From NCBI RefSeq assembly GCF_902459725.1, contig NZ_CABPSH010000012.1, forward strand, positions 1 through 64,000: DNA of 64,000 nucleotides, written 5' to 3'. Each line of letters begins with the position of its first letter. The first letter of the stretch is position 1. Of this stretch, positions 36,933 to 47,159 are shown in pieces. Position numbers and translations under genes: made by a program. The notes under the pieces are model-generated. The model did no database searches, was not told the origin of the DNA, and saw only the letters and a program-made list of their open reading frames with translations. This stretch comes from Pandoraea eparura. GTDB taxonomy: Bacteria; Pseudomonadota; Gammaproteobacteria; Burkholderiales; Burkholderiaceae.

Positions 36933-37907
36933 CTAGTCCGAGCCCCGCGGCGCTGGAATGGCCGCCGTGCGGAAGTCAGTGTTGCGAGGCGCGGACGAAT
37001 GCGCCAACGTTTGCAGCAAGAAATCGACGAAGGCGCGGGCACGAGACGGCAACGTCTTGCCGTGCGGGTACATCAGACTCACCGGGCGCGAGCGCCCCCC
37101 GTAAGCGGCCAGCACCTCCACCAGGCGCGCGGCGGCCAAATCTTCCTCGACGATGAACCGGTAGGTCTGGAAAAGCCCGGCGCCGGCCTTGGCGAGCGTG
37201 ACGCCAGAGAGCACGTCGTCACTGCAACGAAAGTTGCCATTCACCGCATGCTCGATGTCGCGGCCCGCCTCGCAGAACAACCACGGTATCGCTCGCCCCG
37301 TGCTCGGCAGGTCGAATTCGATGCAGTCGTGCTCGGCCAAATCGTCAAGCGTCCGCGGTGTTCCCGCGCGATTCAGGTAATCCGGGTGGGCGACGACAAC
37401 GAGCGCGGCGTCTTCAAGCGGGCGGGCCACCATGCTTGACTCGGGTTGGGCGCGAAAGCGGATGGCGAAGTCGAAGCGCTCCTCACGCAGATCGACGTTG
37501 CGGTTGCTCACGTGCACGTGCACCTTGATGCGCGGATATTGCGCCTGGAACGCGGGCAACAGCGGCAGCAGGCGATAGTGCGCGTAGGTCGTCGGCACGC
37601 TGATGCGCACGGTGCCGGACGGCTGCGATTGGGCGCCCGAGACACGGTGTTCGGCTTCCGCGAGCATGCCAAGGGCGGAGCGGCATTCCTCGTAGTACGT
37701 GCTTCCGCCTTCGGTGAGGCGGATGCGTCGTGTCGAACGGACAAAGAGTCGTACCCCCAGGCGCTGCTCGAGACGGGCGATCGACCGGCTGACCGCGGCC
37801 GGCGTCACGCCCGCCAGGTTCGCTGCCGCCGTGAAGCTGCCCGCTTCGGCGGCGAGGCAGAACAACTCGATGCTGCCAAGCAGAATGTCGCCGAATTGCC
37901 GTTGCAT
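36933..37907 (-). CDS. LysR-family transcriptional regulator
   Basis: A 324-residue LysR protein with an N-terminal helix-turn-helix (SIELFCLAAEAGSFTAAANL, VTPAAVSRSIARLEQRLG) and a typical effector domain. It lies upstream of the MFS exporter in the same direction and divergent to the SDR and tautomerase genes. Divergent LysR-SDR pairs are common, so the SDR/tautomerase unit is its more likely target. Confidence 0.92.
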   Translation of the reverse strand: MQRQFGDILLGSIELFCLAAEAGSFTAAANLAGVTPAAVSRSIARLEQRLGVRLFVRSTRRIRLTEGGSTYYEECRSALGMLAEAEHRVSGAQSQPSGTVRISVPTTYAHYRLLPLLPAFQAQYPRIKVHVHVSNRNVDLREERFDFAIRFRAQPESSMVARPLEDAALVVVAHPDYLNRAGTPRTLDDLAEHDCIEFDLPSTGRAIPWLFCEAGRDIEHAVNGNFRCSDDVLSGVTLAKAGAGLFQTYRFIVEEDLAAARLVEVLAAYGGRSRPVSLMYPHGKTLPSRARAFVDFLLQTLAHSSAPRNTDFRTAAIPAPRGSD

Positions 37908-38052
37908 ATCGATTGGTTACATCATGTAAAAAGACAAGTGTATCCGCATGTGTTTTTTGTGTCTTCGTTCACGAATAGAGTGGTGCTCAACCCGCGGGGC
38001 GTGTGGATGCGCCGCCGTCCCGGCAGGCCACTTCAAGTTGAGGATAGACATC

Positions 38053-38787
38053 ATGAGCAAGTCGGAACGCACGGTCATTATCACGGGTGCCTCAAGTGGC
38101 ATCGGACTCGGGTTGGCGGAAGCTTTCCTGAAGGATGGTTTCAACGTCGTCGGTACGGGGCGCAGCAGTGCAAGGCTCGACGCGGCGCACACCGCGCTGG
38201 GTGTGGGCGAGCGATTCCTGCCGGTCGCGGGGGATGTTGGCGATCCTGCGGTAGCCGAAGCTGCCTTCGCCCGCGCCATCGAGGCGTTCGGTCACGTCGA
38301 CGTGCTCGTCAATAACGCGGGAATTTTCTCAGCCAAGCCGTTCGTGGATTTCACGCCGGACGAGATCGACGAGCAGATCGCGACCAATTTGAAGGGCACG
38401 CTGTACTTCTCGCAAGCGGCGGCGCGTCACATGAGCGAGCGCCGTCACGGTGCGATCGTCAATGTCACCGCATCGATCGCCTTGCAGGCACACGCCGGGG
38501 TTCCCGCCTTGATGGCGGCCGCGCTAAAGGGCGGCCTCAATCAGGCGACGCGCGCACTGGCGCTGGAATTGGCGCCCTATGGTGTCACGGTCAACGCCGT
38601 AGCCCCCGGGGTCGTGGACACGCCGATGCATGCCCCTGAAACGCACGACGCGCTGGGGCAGATGCATCCGCTCGGACGCATTGCAGATGTCGCGGACATT
38701 GCGCGGGCAGTGCAGTACCTCGTGCAGAGCGACTATGTGACGGGGACGATTCTTCCGGTGGACGGCGGTTTTAGCGCCGGACGATGA
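38053..38787 (+). CDS. short-chain dehydrogenase/reductase-like protein lacking the catalytic Tyr
   Basis: A 244-residue SDR with the cofactor motif TGASSGIG (11-18), NNAG (87-90), the tetrad Asn in TNLKGT and Ser141. In the YxxxK position the sequence is PALMAAALKGG: Lys159 is kept but the Tyr is replaced by Ala155. The rest of the fold is intact, including the C-terminal GTILPVDGGFSAGR. I recall related Burkholderia proteins of the same form, so this may be a real subgroup with altered chemistry rather than a mutation. The start ATG gives the standard N-terminus. A tautomerase gene follows. Confidence 0.88.
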   Translation: MSKSERTVIITGASSGIGLGLAEAFLKDGFNVVGTGRSSARLDAAHTALGVGERFLPVAGDVGDPAVAEAAFARAIEAFGHVDVLVNNAGIFSAKPFVDFTPDEIDEQIATNLKGTLYFSQAAARHMSERRHGAIVNVTASIALQAHAGVPALMAAALKGGLNQATRALALELAPYGVTVNAVAPGVVDTPMHAPETHDALGQMHPLGRIADVADIARAVQYLVQSDYVTGTILPVDGGFSAGR

Positions 38788-38868
38788 TCGACGCGGCGTT
38801 TTGCCGTGGTTTTGCATGGAACGACGGTCCGGCGGGTTCGCCGGCCGCGCCACTTTGAGGAGTCAGTC

Positions 38869-39078
38869 ATGCCGTTCGTCAGCATTCGTATCACCCGGGA
38901 AGGAAATACCGCCGAGCAGAAAGCACAGGTGATCCGCGAAGTCACCGAAACGCTGGAGCGCGTGTTGCACAAGCCGCCACACCTCACGCACATCGTGATC
39001 GAGGAGATCGACACGGACAACTGGGGCTATGCGGGCCAAACCACGACGGTCGTTCGACAACTGCCACTCGAAGCGTGA
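38869..39078 (+). CDS. 4-oxalocrotonate tautomerase family protein
   Basis: A 69-residue protein starting MPFVSIRITREG. After Met removal the N-terminal proline is the catalytic base of the family, and the Arg residues near positions 8 and 11 fit a substrate carboxylate site. The ATG follows GAGGAGTCAGTC. It lies 81 bases after the SDR in the same direction. Family members act on enol/keto acids; the natural substrate here is unknown. Confidence 0.88.
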   Translation: MPFVSIRITREGNTAEQKAQVIREVTETLERVLHKPPHLTHIVIEEIDTDNWGYAGQTTTVVRQLPLEA

Positions 39079-39101
39079 GTCCTGTCGTAACGAGGCGGGC
39101 T

Positions 39102-39145
39102 ACGCAACGCGCCGCCGCCCGAGCGGCGGGCAGCGGCGCGTGCGT
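39102..39145. terminator. GC-rich hairpin between convergent genes
   Basis: Nested inverted repeats ACGCA/TGCGT, GCGCCGC/GCGGCGC and CCCG/CGGG form one long stem between the tautomerase and TonB-receptor genes, which converge. There is no T-tract, but the position fits a bidirectional terminator. Confidence 0.6.
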
Positions 39146-39147
39146 CA

Positions 39148-41352
39148 TCAGAACGGCTTGGACATGGCCAGATAGAACGTGCGGCGAGGTCCGAACTGCG
39201 GCGCCCCCACGCCGATGCCGGTGCCGTCGCGAAGCTCGTAGACACGGTCGAAGAGGTTGATGACCGAGAGCTTTACGTTGAAGCGGCCAAGCCCCGGCAG
39301 GTCCACCTTTTGCCCGACACCTAGGTTGATCTGGAGGTACGCCGGCAGGTGTTCCGCGTTGGCGAACCCGCTACGCAGGCCAGAGCCGAAGAGCGCGTCG
39401 GCCGAGAGCAGTGTCGGCCCCCACTGATACGACACGCCGGCCGACGCCGTCACTTGCTGGTCGTGATCCAGGTGCACCCAATGGCTGTTGATGTAGGCCA
39501 GTTCGTCGGCGTCGAAGTTGAATTGGCCTGTTTCAATGCCTTGCCCCATCGCGCGCGAGAGGGCCACGTTCAGATACGCGCCGACGTTGCCCTGACGATA
39601 GTTGAGTGTGCCTTCCACGCCGTAGATGCGGCCTTTGTTGTAGTTGAACGTGGAATAGATCAGGGCGTTGCCGAATTGCCCTTCGTCCTGCAGATGGCGC
39701 ACGCGGCGGTAGTAGGCGTCGAGGCCGACGGTGATCGACGACGTCAGCTGATGCGAGATACCAAGATCGAAGTAGTCGGAGCGCTCGGCAAGCACTGCGG
39801 TGTTCGCGTCGGATGGCAACGCGTTGGTGGTGTTGAGGAATTTCGAGACCGAGGTCGTATCGATTTTCTCGGTGGCCGGCGGCGTGAAGTACCGGGCGTA
39901 GCCCGCATGAACCCGGGTGCGGCTTGTCAGGTCGTAGGTCAGGCCCAGTCGGGGCGATAGCTGCCCCTCGTCGGTGACCGTGTTGACGTGATCGTAGCGC
40001 GCGCCGTAGTTGACGGTGAGGCGATCGGTGGCCTTCCATTCATCCTGCAGATACATGCCGTAGGTGGTGCCACGCGCGCTGGCGTTGTCGACAATGGTCA
40101 GCGGGGTGCCGCTCGACTGCTGGCCGTCCACGGCAGGAAACACACTCGACGTATTGTTCACGCCGAACTGTTCCTGCTGCAAGAACAGACCAGAACGCAA
40201 TGTGTGTCGATCGGTGAGCTTGTAGCTGCTGTCGGCTTGCAAGCCGTAGGCTTCATTGCGCCGCGCGATATTGGCCGCAACCCCGTTGTAGGCGAGATCG
40301 CCGATGGGATCGGGCGTGTAATCGACGCGGCTCGTACGGTGGAACAGCGAGATCTGCGTGTCAAGCTTCGACGACAGATGGCTCTGCCAGGACAGCACCT
40401 GGAAATCGGTGCGTTCCTGTTGATGGGCATTAAGACTTGCCGAATCGGGAATCGAGCCGTTGTCAAGCGTATACGCAGGTGCAACGCCCTGCAGGTTCGG
40501 GATCTCGAAGCGATTGTTGGCCGTGCCGAAGATGAAGGAGACGCGGTTATCGGTATTGAGCAGATAGGACATCACGCCGAACGCGTTCGTCTGATTCGTG
40601 TGGTCGTGAATTGCGTTGCGATCCCCTGTCGGATTCTCGATGCCCATGTCGTTGGCGGACACACGGGTGCTGAAGTAGTAGCTAAGCGCCCCCTTGGTCC
40701 CGTAGAGCTGTGTGTTGGCCTCGCGGTCGGCATGACTGCCGAACACGACACCGACTTCGCCCCCGAAGGCCTTGGGAGGCTCGCCCGTCTCATCTTCCAG
40801 GCCGGGGGAGCCTTTGGTGCGGATGTCGACGATGCCCGCCGTCCTATACCCGAACTGCGCGGGGAGCGCCCCGGTGATCAGGTTGATTTGCGACGCAATG
40901 CGAGCATCGATAGCTTGTCCGAAGCCGCTGATGGCCTCCGGAATGATCACGCCGTCAATGCGGTACTGCAGATTGGCGTGGTCGCCGCGCACGTGCAATT
41001 GACCATACGAGTCCTGCACCACGCCCGGCGCCTGCAGCATGACTTGATTGAGCGGGGTATTCGCGCCGAGCGGCAGCGTCTGGATATCCGTCTGGTCGAA
41101 GTTGTAGACGGAACTACCGGTCTCGGGTGAGAGCGCGTTGCGGGCTGCGTCGAGGCGCTTGGCCGAGACGGTCGTGGTCGCTAGGGAAGCGTTTGCGTTG
41201 CCCGTAGGCGTGGCGTCGGTGACCGTTGGTGGCGAAGCGGTTTGCGCGAATACATGGGTGGCCAATGTGGAAGCTGTCGCTGCAACGAGGGCGCGACGGG
41301 TGAGTGCGCCGAAGCGCGGACGTGTGGGGCTGGCAAGCATGCCGATCCTCAA
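39148..41352 (-). CDS. TonB-dependent outer-membrane receptor
   Basis: A 734-residue receptor. A signal peptide precedes a plug domain (about residues 60-200; LHVRGDHANLQYRIDGVIIP, GIVDIRTKGSPG) and a 22-strand-type barrel. The last residue is Phe in YLAMSKPF. The likely TonB box is near the mature N-terminus but cannot be fixed by eye. Ligand candidates are siderophores, cobalamin or metal complexes. Two tandem palindromes lie 115-150 bases upstream. A later start at 41340 (MLASPTRP) is possible. Confidence 0.9.
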   Translation of the reverse strand: MRIGMLASPTRPRFGALTRRALVAATASTLATHVFAQTASPPTVTDATPTGNANASLATTTVSAKRLDAARNALSPETGSSVYNFDQTDIQTLPLGANTPLNQVMLQAPGVVQDSYGQLHVRGDHANLQYRIDGVIIPEAISGFGQAIDARIASQINLITGALPAQFGYRTAGIVDIRTKGSPGLEDETGEPPKAFGGEVGVVFGSHADREANTQLYGTKGALSYYFSTRVSANDMGIENPTGDRNAIHDHTNQTNAFGVMSYLLNTDNRVSFIFGTANNRFEIPNLQGVAPAYTLDNGSIPDSASLNAHQQERTDFQVLSWQSHLSSKLDTQISLFHRTSRVDYTPDPIGDLAYNGVAANIARRNEAYGLQADSSYKLTDRHTLRSGLFLQQEQFGVNNTSSVFPAVDGQQSSGTPLTIVDNASARGTTYGMYLQDEWKATDRLTVNYGARYDHVNTVTDEGQLSPRLGLTYDLTSRTRVHAGYARYFTPPATEKIDTTSVSKFLNTTNALPSDANTAVLAERSDYFDLGISHQLTSSITVGLDAYYRRVRHLQDEGQFGNALIYSTFNYNKGRIYGVEGTLNYRQGNVGAYLNVALSRAMGQGIETGQFNFDADELAYINSHWVHLDHDQQVTASAGVSYQWGPTLLSADALFGSGLRSGFANAEHLPAYLQINLGVGQKVDLPGLGRFNVKLSVINLFDRVYELRDGTGIGVGAPQFGPRRTFYLAMSKPF

Positions 41353-41467
41353 TGTGCTTTGGGTGTGGATGCCGTTCGCCCCGAACGCACACGCGAACGC
41401 GGGCGCGCCGGTCGCGGCGACGGCGAATGTTTTGATTCAGACGGGAAACGCGTGGCGGGAATAATAT

Positions 41468-41499
41468 ATGCAACTCAATTGCAATGCAACTGAGTTGCA
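41468..41499. promoter_or_regulatory. tandem 16-bp palindromic operator upstream of the TonB receptor
   Basis: Two contiguous units, ATGCAACTCAATTGCA and ATGCAACTGAGTTGCA, each a palindrome of form TGCAAY-N3-RTTGCA, differ at two positions. They lie about 115 bases upstream of the receptor start in an AT-rich spot. The form resembles operators of Fur-family metal regulators, such as the TTGCAA half-sites of Nur, but no regulator gene lies nearby. Confidence 0.65.
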
Positions 41500-41644
41500 A
41501 ATTTTGGCGCAACCGCAGGAGCTTTGCCAGGTGCGCGAATCTGGATGCGAGAGAAAACGGAGGTGCGGGAGCGGGGCGGTGAATTATCGGGGGGTTAGGT
41601 GGCGTGGCGTTGGCCACGCGGACCATAGTGCGGGATGACGGGCG

Positions 41645-43000
<1,356 letters not shown>

Positions 43001-43033
43001 CTAGGCAGCGCTCTGATTTCATGGAAGCGAATA

Positions 43034-43930
43034 ATGCTAATGAAAGCTAGAAGCGAGGCTAATATCTTGGGCCTGTCCCTCGAAATCGATCTGCTGCGTT
43101 CGTTTGTCGCCATTGCGCAGGCAGGGTCGCTCAGCGTGGCGGCGCTGCGCGTCGCGCGAACGCAGTCGGCGTTGAGCCAGCAGATGAAGCGTCTGGAAGC
43201 GATCGTCGACCAACCGCTGTTGCAGCGTACGGGGCGTGGCGTGGTGTTGACGAGTCCTGGAGAGCGTTTGCTGGGGCATGCCCAGCGGATTCTGCGGACG
43301 CACGACGAGGCAATGGCCGAGATGTCGGGCCGGGGGTTGCGCGGCACGATACGCTTCGGTTGTCCGGACGATTACGCTGCCGCGTTCTTGCCCCACCTGC
43401 TGCGTGAGTTTGCGGTGGCGCATCCGCTGGCGTTGGTCGAGGTGATTTGCGAACCGACGCCGCGTCTGGCGGAGCAACTGGCGCGTCATGCGCTGGATCT
43501 GGCGTTGATTTCGCTACCGGCGGGCGTGGACGAGGGCGGCGTTATCCGGCGAGAGCCGCTGGTGTGGATCGGTAGTCCGGGGCTGGAGGGGGTGATGTCC
43601 AACCCCGACGTGCCGTTGCCGCTGGCGCTATCGGACCCGGACACGCTGGATCATATGGCGGCATGCGAGGCGCTGACGCGGGCGGGCAGGGCGTACCGCA
43701 TCGCTTATGCGAGCAGCAATCTGGCGGGATTGACGGCGCTGGCGCGCTCGGGGCAGGCGCTCGCGGTCATGACGCAGACGGCGGTGCCCGCGGATTTACG
43801 CATTGTTACAGGTGATACGTTGCCGACGTTGCCGTCGGTCGGGATTACGGTAAAGTTCGATCGCGCGCGTCCGAACCCGTTGAGTGTTGCGTTTGCCGAT
43901 CACATCCGGCAGACGCTGGCGGTGTTGTAG
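43034..43930 (+). CDS. dgdR: LysR-family regulator of dgdA
   Basis: A 298-residue LysR protein with helix-turn-helix at about residues 15-75 (LLRSFVAIAQAGSLSVAALR, RTQSALSQQMKRLE). It is divergent from dgdA with 87 bases between starts, the DgdR arrangement of B. cepacia, where DgdR represses dgdA in the absence of 2-methylalanine. The ATG at 43034 has GGAAG six bases upstream; an ATG two codons later is possible. A very long frame upstream overlapping dgdA is a shadow. Confidence 0.88.
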   Translation: MLMKARSEANILGLSLEIDLLRSFVAIAQAGSLSVAALRVARTQSALSQQMKRLEAIVDQPLLQRTGRGVVLTSPGERLLGHAQRILRTHDEAMAEMSGRGLRGTIRFGCPDDYAAAFLPHLLREFAVAHPLALVEVICEPTPRLAEQLARHALDLALISLPAGVDEGGVIRREPLVWIGSPGLEGVMSNPDVPLPLALSDPDTLDHMAACEALTRAGRAYRIAYASSNLAGLTALARSGQALAVMTQTAVPADLRIVTGDTLPTLPSVGITVKFDRARPNPLSVAFADHIRQTLAVL

Positions 43931-44113
43931 GGCGGGGACGCGGGGTATTCACGTTTGCCCCGGTCCAGGCGAATTTGACGCACAATTGCGCAACGTTTTG
44001 AGGGGGGGGGAGTCGTGTCCCTGCTCATCAACAAGAAGCCGGGTGCCGGGCCTTGGGAGGCTCCGAGGGTGGCCGGAAACTCGTGGTTATTTCGTTTTTG
44101 TCTTGAGGTCGAT

Positions 44114-44242
44114 ATGTTGGCGCGTATTTTGGCGGTTTTCCTGGTGGTTGGTTCGCTGCTCTCGTTGGCGGGCTGCAATACGGTCGATGGCGTCGGGCAG
44201 GATATTTCGGGCGCGGCGCGCACCGTCAAGCGGGCGCTGTAA
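44114..44242 (+). CDS. entericidin A/B-type small lipoprotein
   Basis: A 42-residue lipoprotein. A hydrophobic signal of about 17 residues is followed by the lipobox LAGC and the entericidin tail NTVDGVGQDISGAARTVKRA, so it should be diacylated and inserted in a membrane. GAGGTC precedes the ATG closely. It stands alone; a strong hairpin follows the stop. The role in envelope stress or cell lysis is family knowledge and is not established here. Confidence 0.87.
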   Translation: MLARILAVFLVVGSLLSLAGCNTVDGVGQDISGAARTVKRAL

Positions 44243-44557
44243 GGGGCGGCGCCGGGCGAGGGCGGGCGCTCCCGCCTTCGCCAAAATCGATCAGCATGCC
44301 GCGTCCGGCGTGAAACTGCTCGGCATGCTTGGTATTCACCCAACTTCCGCCGCCGTCATCGGTCCGTCCCCCTCCACGCCCGCTGTCCCTCCACCCAACG
44401 ACTCAAGCCCCGCACCGTCCGGAGAAACCACTTCGACACTGGTGCTTTGGAAACCCGTTATCCTTCTTTGGTCCGTGCGCTTTCCGGCACTCCGTTTTCT
44501 TTCGCTTTTCGGCGACGACACCGTCCCCGGTACCCGCTTTTCAGGAGTTCCCCCCTC
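44243..44557. other. interval between the lipoprotein and serine acetyltransferase genes
   Basis: About 315 bases. It holds a hairpin at 44255-44282 and a pyrimidine-rich leader before the acetyltransferase. Reading frames here are not family-like. No operator was recognised. Confidence 0.5.
44255..44282 (+). terminator. GC-rich hairpin after the entericidin gene
   Basis: A 12-bp stem (GGCGAGGGCGGG with CCCGCCTTCGCC, one G-T wobble) with a four-base loop CGCT starts 12 bases after the lipoprotein stop. It is followed by AAAATCG rather than a T-tract, so termination is likely but not certain. Confidence 0.55.
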
Positions 44558-45499
44558 GTGGCCGCTTTCGACATCGACGATATCGTCTCCTCCCTGCATT
44601 CGGCTCGCCTGCGCTGGCGCGACGGCCAACGCCGCCTCCTCGAATCCGGCGGACGCGATCTGCCCTCCCGTGAACACCTCGCCGACATCATCGGCGCCCT
44701 AAAAGGCGTGCTCTTTCCGATGCGCCTCGGGCCGCCCGACCTGCACCAGCAAGGCGAGAACTATTACGTCGGTCACACACTGACCAGCGTGCTCAACGGC
44801 CTGGCCGAACAAGCCCGCATGGAATGGCGCCACAAGGCACGCCATGACGCCAACCTCACGCCCGCGCTCATCGAGGAACGCGCCCACGCCACCATTCAGC
44901 AATTTGCCCAACGGCTCCCGGCGATCCGCGAATTGCTCGACCGTGACGTGCTCGCCGCCTATCAAGGCGATCCCGCCGCCGGCAGCGTCGACGAGGTGTT
45001 GATCTGCTACCCGGGCATCCACGCGATGATTCACCACCGCGTCGCCCACGAACTCTATCGACTCGAATTGCCACTGCTCGCCCGTATCATCGCCGAGCAA
45101 GCCCATTCGGAAACGGGGATCGATATTCACCCAGGCGCCCAAATCGGCGCCGGCTTCTTCATCGATCACGGGACGGGGGTGGTCATCGGGGAAACCGCCA
45201 TTCTCGGCGAGCGCGTGCGTGTCTACCAAGCCGTCACGCTCGGCGCCAAGCGCTTCCCGGCCGACGACGACGGCAATCCGCGCAAGGGCCTGCCGCGTCA
45301 CCCGATCGTGGAAGACAACGTGGTCATCTACGCCGGTGCCACGATTCTCGGTCGGGTCACTATCGGACAAGGCTCGGTGATCGGCGGTAACGTCTGGCTA
45401 ACACAAGACGTTCCGCCGTTCAGCAACATCACGCAAGCGCGATCGCGTACGGAGGCGGGCTCGCCCCCGGTGTCCGGCTGCGATAACGAATCGTCCTGA
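44558..45499 (+). CDS. serine O-acetyltransferase (EpsC/CysE type)
   Basis: A 313-residue left-handed beta-helix acetyltransferase making O-acetylserine for cysteine synthesis. Hexapeptide repeats run from about residue 190 (GIDIHPGAQIGAGFFIDHGT, then GVVIGETAILG) with the catalytic His in DIHPG/DHGTG. The helical N-terminal half is longer than in E. coli CysE, as in EpsC-type proteins. The GTG at 44558 follows AGGAG ten bases upstream; an upstream in-frame ATG at 44447 gives an Arg-rich non-family leader. Its 3' end converges on chrA. Confidence 0.9.
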   Translation: MAAFDIDDIVSSLHSARLRWRDGQRRLLESGGRDLPSREHLADIIGALKGVLFPMRLGPPDLHQQGENYYVGHTLTSVLNGLAEQARMEWRHKARHDANLTPALIEERAHATIQQFAQRLPAIRELLDRDVLAAYQGDPAAGSVDEVLICYPGIHAMIHHRVAHELYRLELPLLARIIAEQAHSETGIDIHPGAQIGAGFFIDHGTGVVIGETAILGERVRVYQAVTLGAKRFPADDDGNPRKGLPRHPIVEDNVVIYAGATILGRVTIGQGSVIGGNVWLTQDVPPFSNITQARSRTEAGSPPVSGCDNESS

Positions 45500-45561
45500 T
45501 GCCTCCCGCGTGGCCCACGCCACGCACGGACCGGTCAGGCCGTATTCAACCTCGATGCCCG

Positions 45562-46803
45562 TCAGGCAAGTCCCGCCGCCCCCGCGACAGCGCATAGCGC
45601 AACGACGGCCAGCGGCGGGGCCTTCCAGCGCGTCAACAGCATGAAGGCAATGGCCGCTACCGCGAAATCTGCGGCACTGTGCACCGCGCTCGTCCACACA
45701 GGGGAGTACAACGCCGAGGCCAATATGCCCACGACGGCCGCATTCACCCCGGCAAGCATGGCCGCCGTCGACGCACGCTCACGCAACGCCTGCCAATGCG
45801 GCAGCGCAGCCACGACGAGCAACAGCCCGGGAAGAAAGATTCCCACCGTCGCCAGCACGGCCCCGAGCCACGGATGCGCAGGGCTCCCCGATAGCCACCC
45901 GAGATATGTCGCGAACGTGAAGAGCGGGCCAGGCACCGCCTGCGCCGCGCCATACCCGGCCAGGAAGTCGCCGTTCGACAGCCATCCCGTCGCCACGGTC
46001 TGCGCCTGAAGCAACGGCAGCACGACATGGCCTCCGCCGAACACCAGCGCCCCGGATCGGTAAAAGCCGTCGAATATGGCCACGGCCCGCTCGTCGGTGA
46101 GATGGCGCACGAATGGCAATCCCGCCAGCAGCGCGCAGAAGAGGATCATCGCCACGGCGCTCGCCGTGCGTGAGATTCGGAATCGCGCCGGCAACGGCAG
46201 CGGCAACGGCGGCGCCGCCATGGCATGGCCCGAGCGCAGCAGCAGAACCCCAAGCCCCGCACCCAGCACGATCACGATGAGCTGCGCAAACTGGGTGGTC
46301 GTCAACGCGAGCACTGTCATGGCGGCCAACGCGATCCCCGCGCGTCGCGTGTCGGGACACAGTCGTCGCGCCATGTCCCAGACGGCCTGCGCGACGACGG
46401 CGACCGCCACGAGCTTCAAGCCATGCAGCACGCCATCGCCCACCGGACCGCCCAGGTGCGGCGCCACAACGGCAAAGGCGAGGAGCAGCAGCACCGACGG
46501 CAACGTGAACCCGCACCACGCGGCGATGCCGCCCAGCCACCCGGCCCGCTGCAGGCCAAGGGAGAAGCCGACCTGGCTGCTCGCCGGCCCGGGCAGGAAC
46601 TGACACAACCCGACCAGATCGATGAAGCTTGCGTCGTCGAGCCAGCGACGCCGCTCCACGAATTCGCGGCGGAAATAGCCGATGTGGGCGACCGGCCCGC
46701 CGAAGCTGGTCAGGCCCAGCATGAGAAACGCGCGTAGTACTTCGAGGGCGGCGCGAGGATGCGTCGTGGAGGGGCCAGGGACAGTCTCGATGTCGGTTTT
46801 CAA
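45562..46803 (-). CDS. chrA: chromate efflux transporter
   Basis: A 413-residue CHR-family membrane protein with two homologous halves. The first half has LTSFGGPVAHIGYFRREFVE and FLPGPASSQVGFSLG; the second has VFGGGHVVLPLLQAQ and AAQAVPGPLFTFATYLG. It exports chromate, probably in exchange for sulfate or protons. No regulatory chrB lies nearby. Its convergent neighbour is the serine acetyltransferase, a sulfur-assimilation link that fits chromate competing for sulfate. Confidence 0.95.
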   Translation of the reverse strand: MKTDIETVPGPSTTHPRAALEVLRAFLMLGLTSFGGPVAHIGYFRREFVERRRWLDDASFIDLVGLCQFLPGPASSQVGFSLGLQRAGWLGGIAAWCGFTLPSVLLLLAFAVVAPHLGGPVGDGVLHGLKLVAVAVVAQAVWDMARRLCPDTRRAGIALAAMTVLALTTTQFAQLIVIVLGAGLGVLLLRSGHAMAAPPLPLPLPARFRISRTASAVAMILFCALLAGLPFVRHLTDERAVAIFDGFYRSGALVFGGGHVVLPLLQAQTVATGWLSNGDFLAGYGAAQAVPGPLFTFATYLGWLSGSPAHPWLGAVLATVGIFLPGLLLVVAALPHWQALRERASTAAMLAGVNAAVVGILASALYSPVWTSAVHSAADFAVAAIAFMLLTRWKAPPLAVVALCAVAGAAGLA

Positions 46804-47159
46804 GGGTTCCAGCTCATGTTATCCAGCAGCACAAAGTTCGCCATCATAGCGCCGGTGCGGTGACCTCAGCATGACGTCGGCATGACGCGAGCACGCTGGG
46901 GGCATCGCAAGCTTACGCCACGCCAGCCGCAGGCGCTGTCGGTCAGCGCCGTTCATCGCAAGAATGAGATTGGCGGCACGGACGGCGATTTCCGAATTTC
47001 GCCCCAGGGGCGGTGACAGCGGTGAAGCCTGCCACAACCGCCGGTTCGTTTCAGGAATCGCCGCTTCGCGGGCCGCGTTAGCGTTCCCCCTCGCTGCGGA
47101 TGTTGTCTTTCGCAATCTCGCGATCGCACAACGCCGCGGAATTCACGGAGAAACGCTGA
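46804..47159. other. divergent interval between chrA and the 1103-residue gene
   Basis: About 356 bases containing the promoters of both genes. Open frames here are Arg/Ala-rich and have no family match. No regulatory motif was recognised by eye. Confidence 0.45.

Noticed and set aside
40450-40455. GTATAC inside the TonB receptor gene as another GntR operator
   Set aside because: It is within coding sequence and lacks the flanking ATTGTATACATG match.
46819-47115. Leftward frame of 98 codons upstream of chrA
   Set aside because: No family motif, no clear ribosome site; lies in the divergent promoter region.
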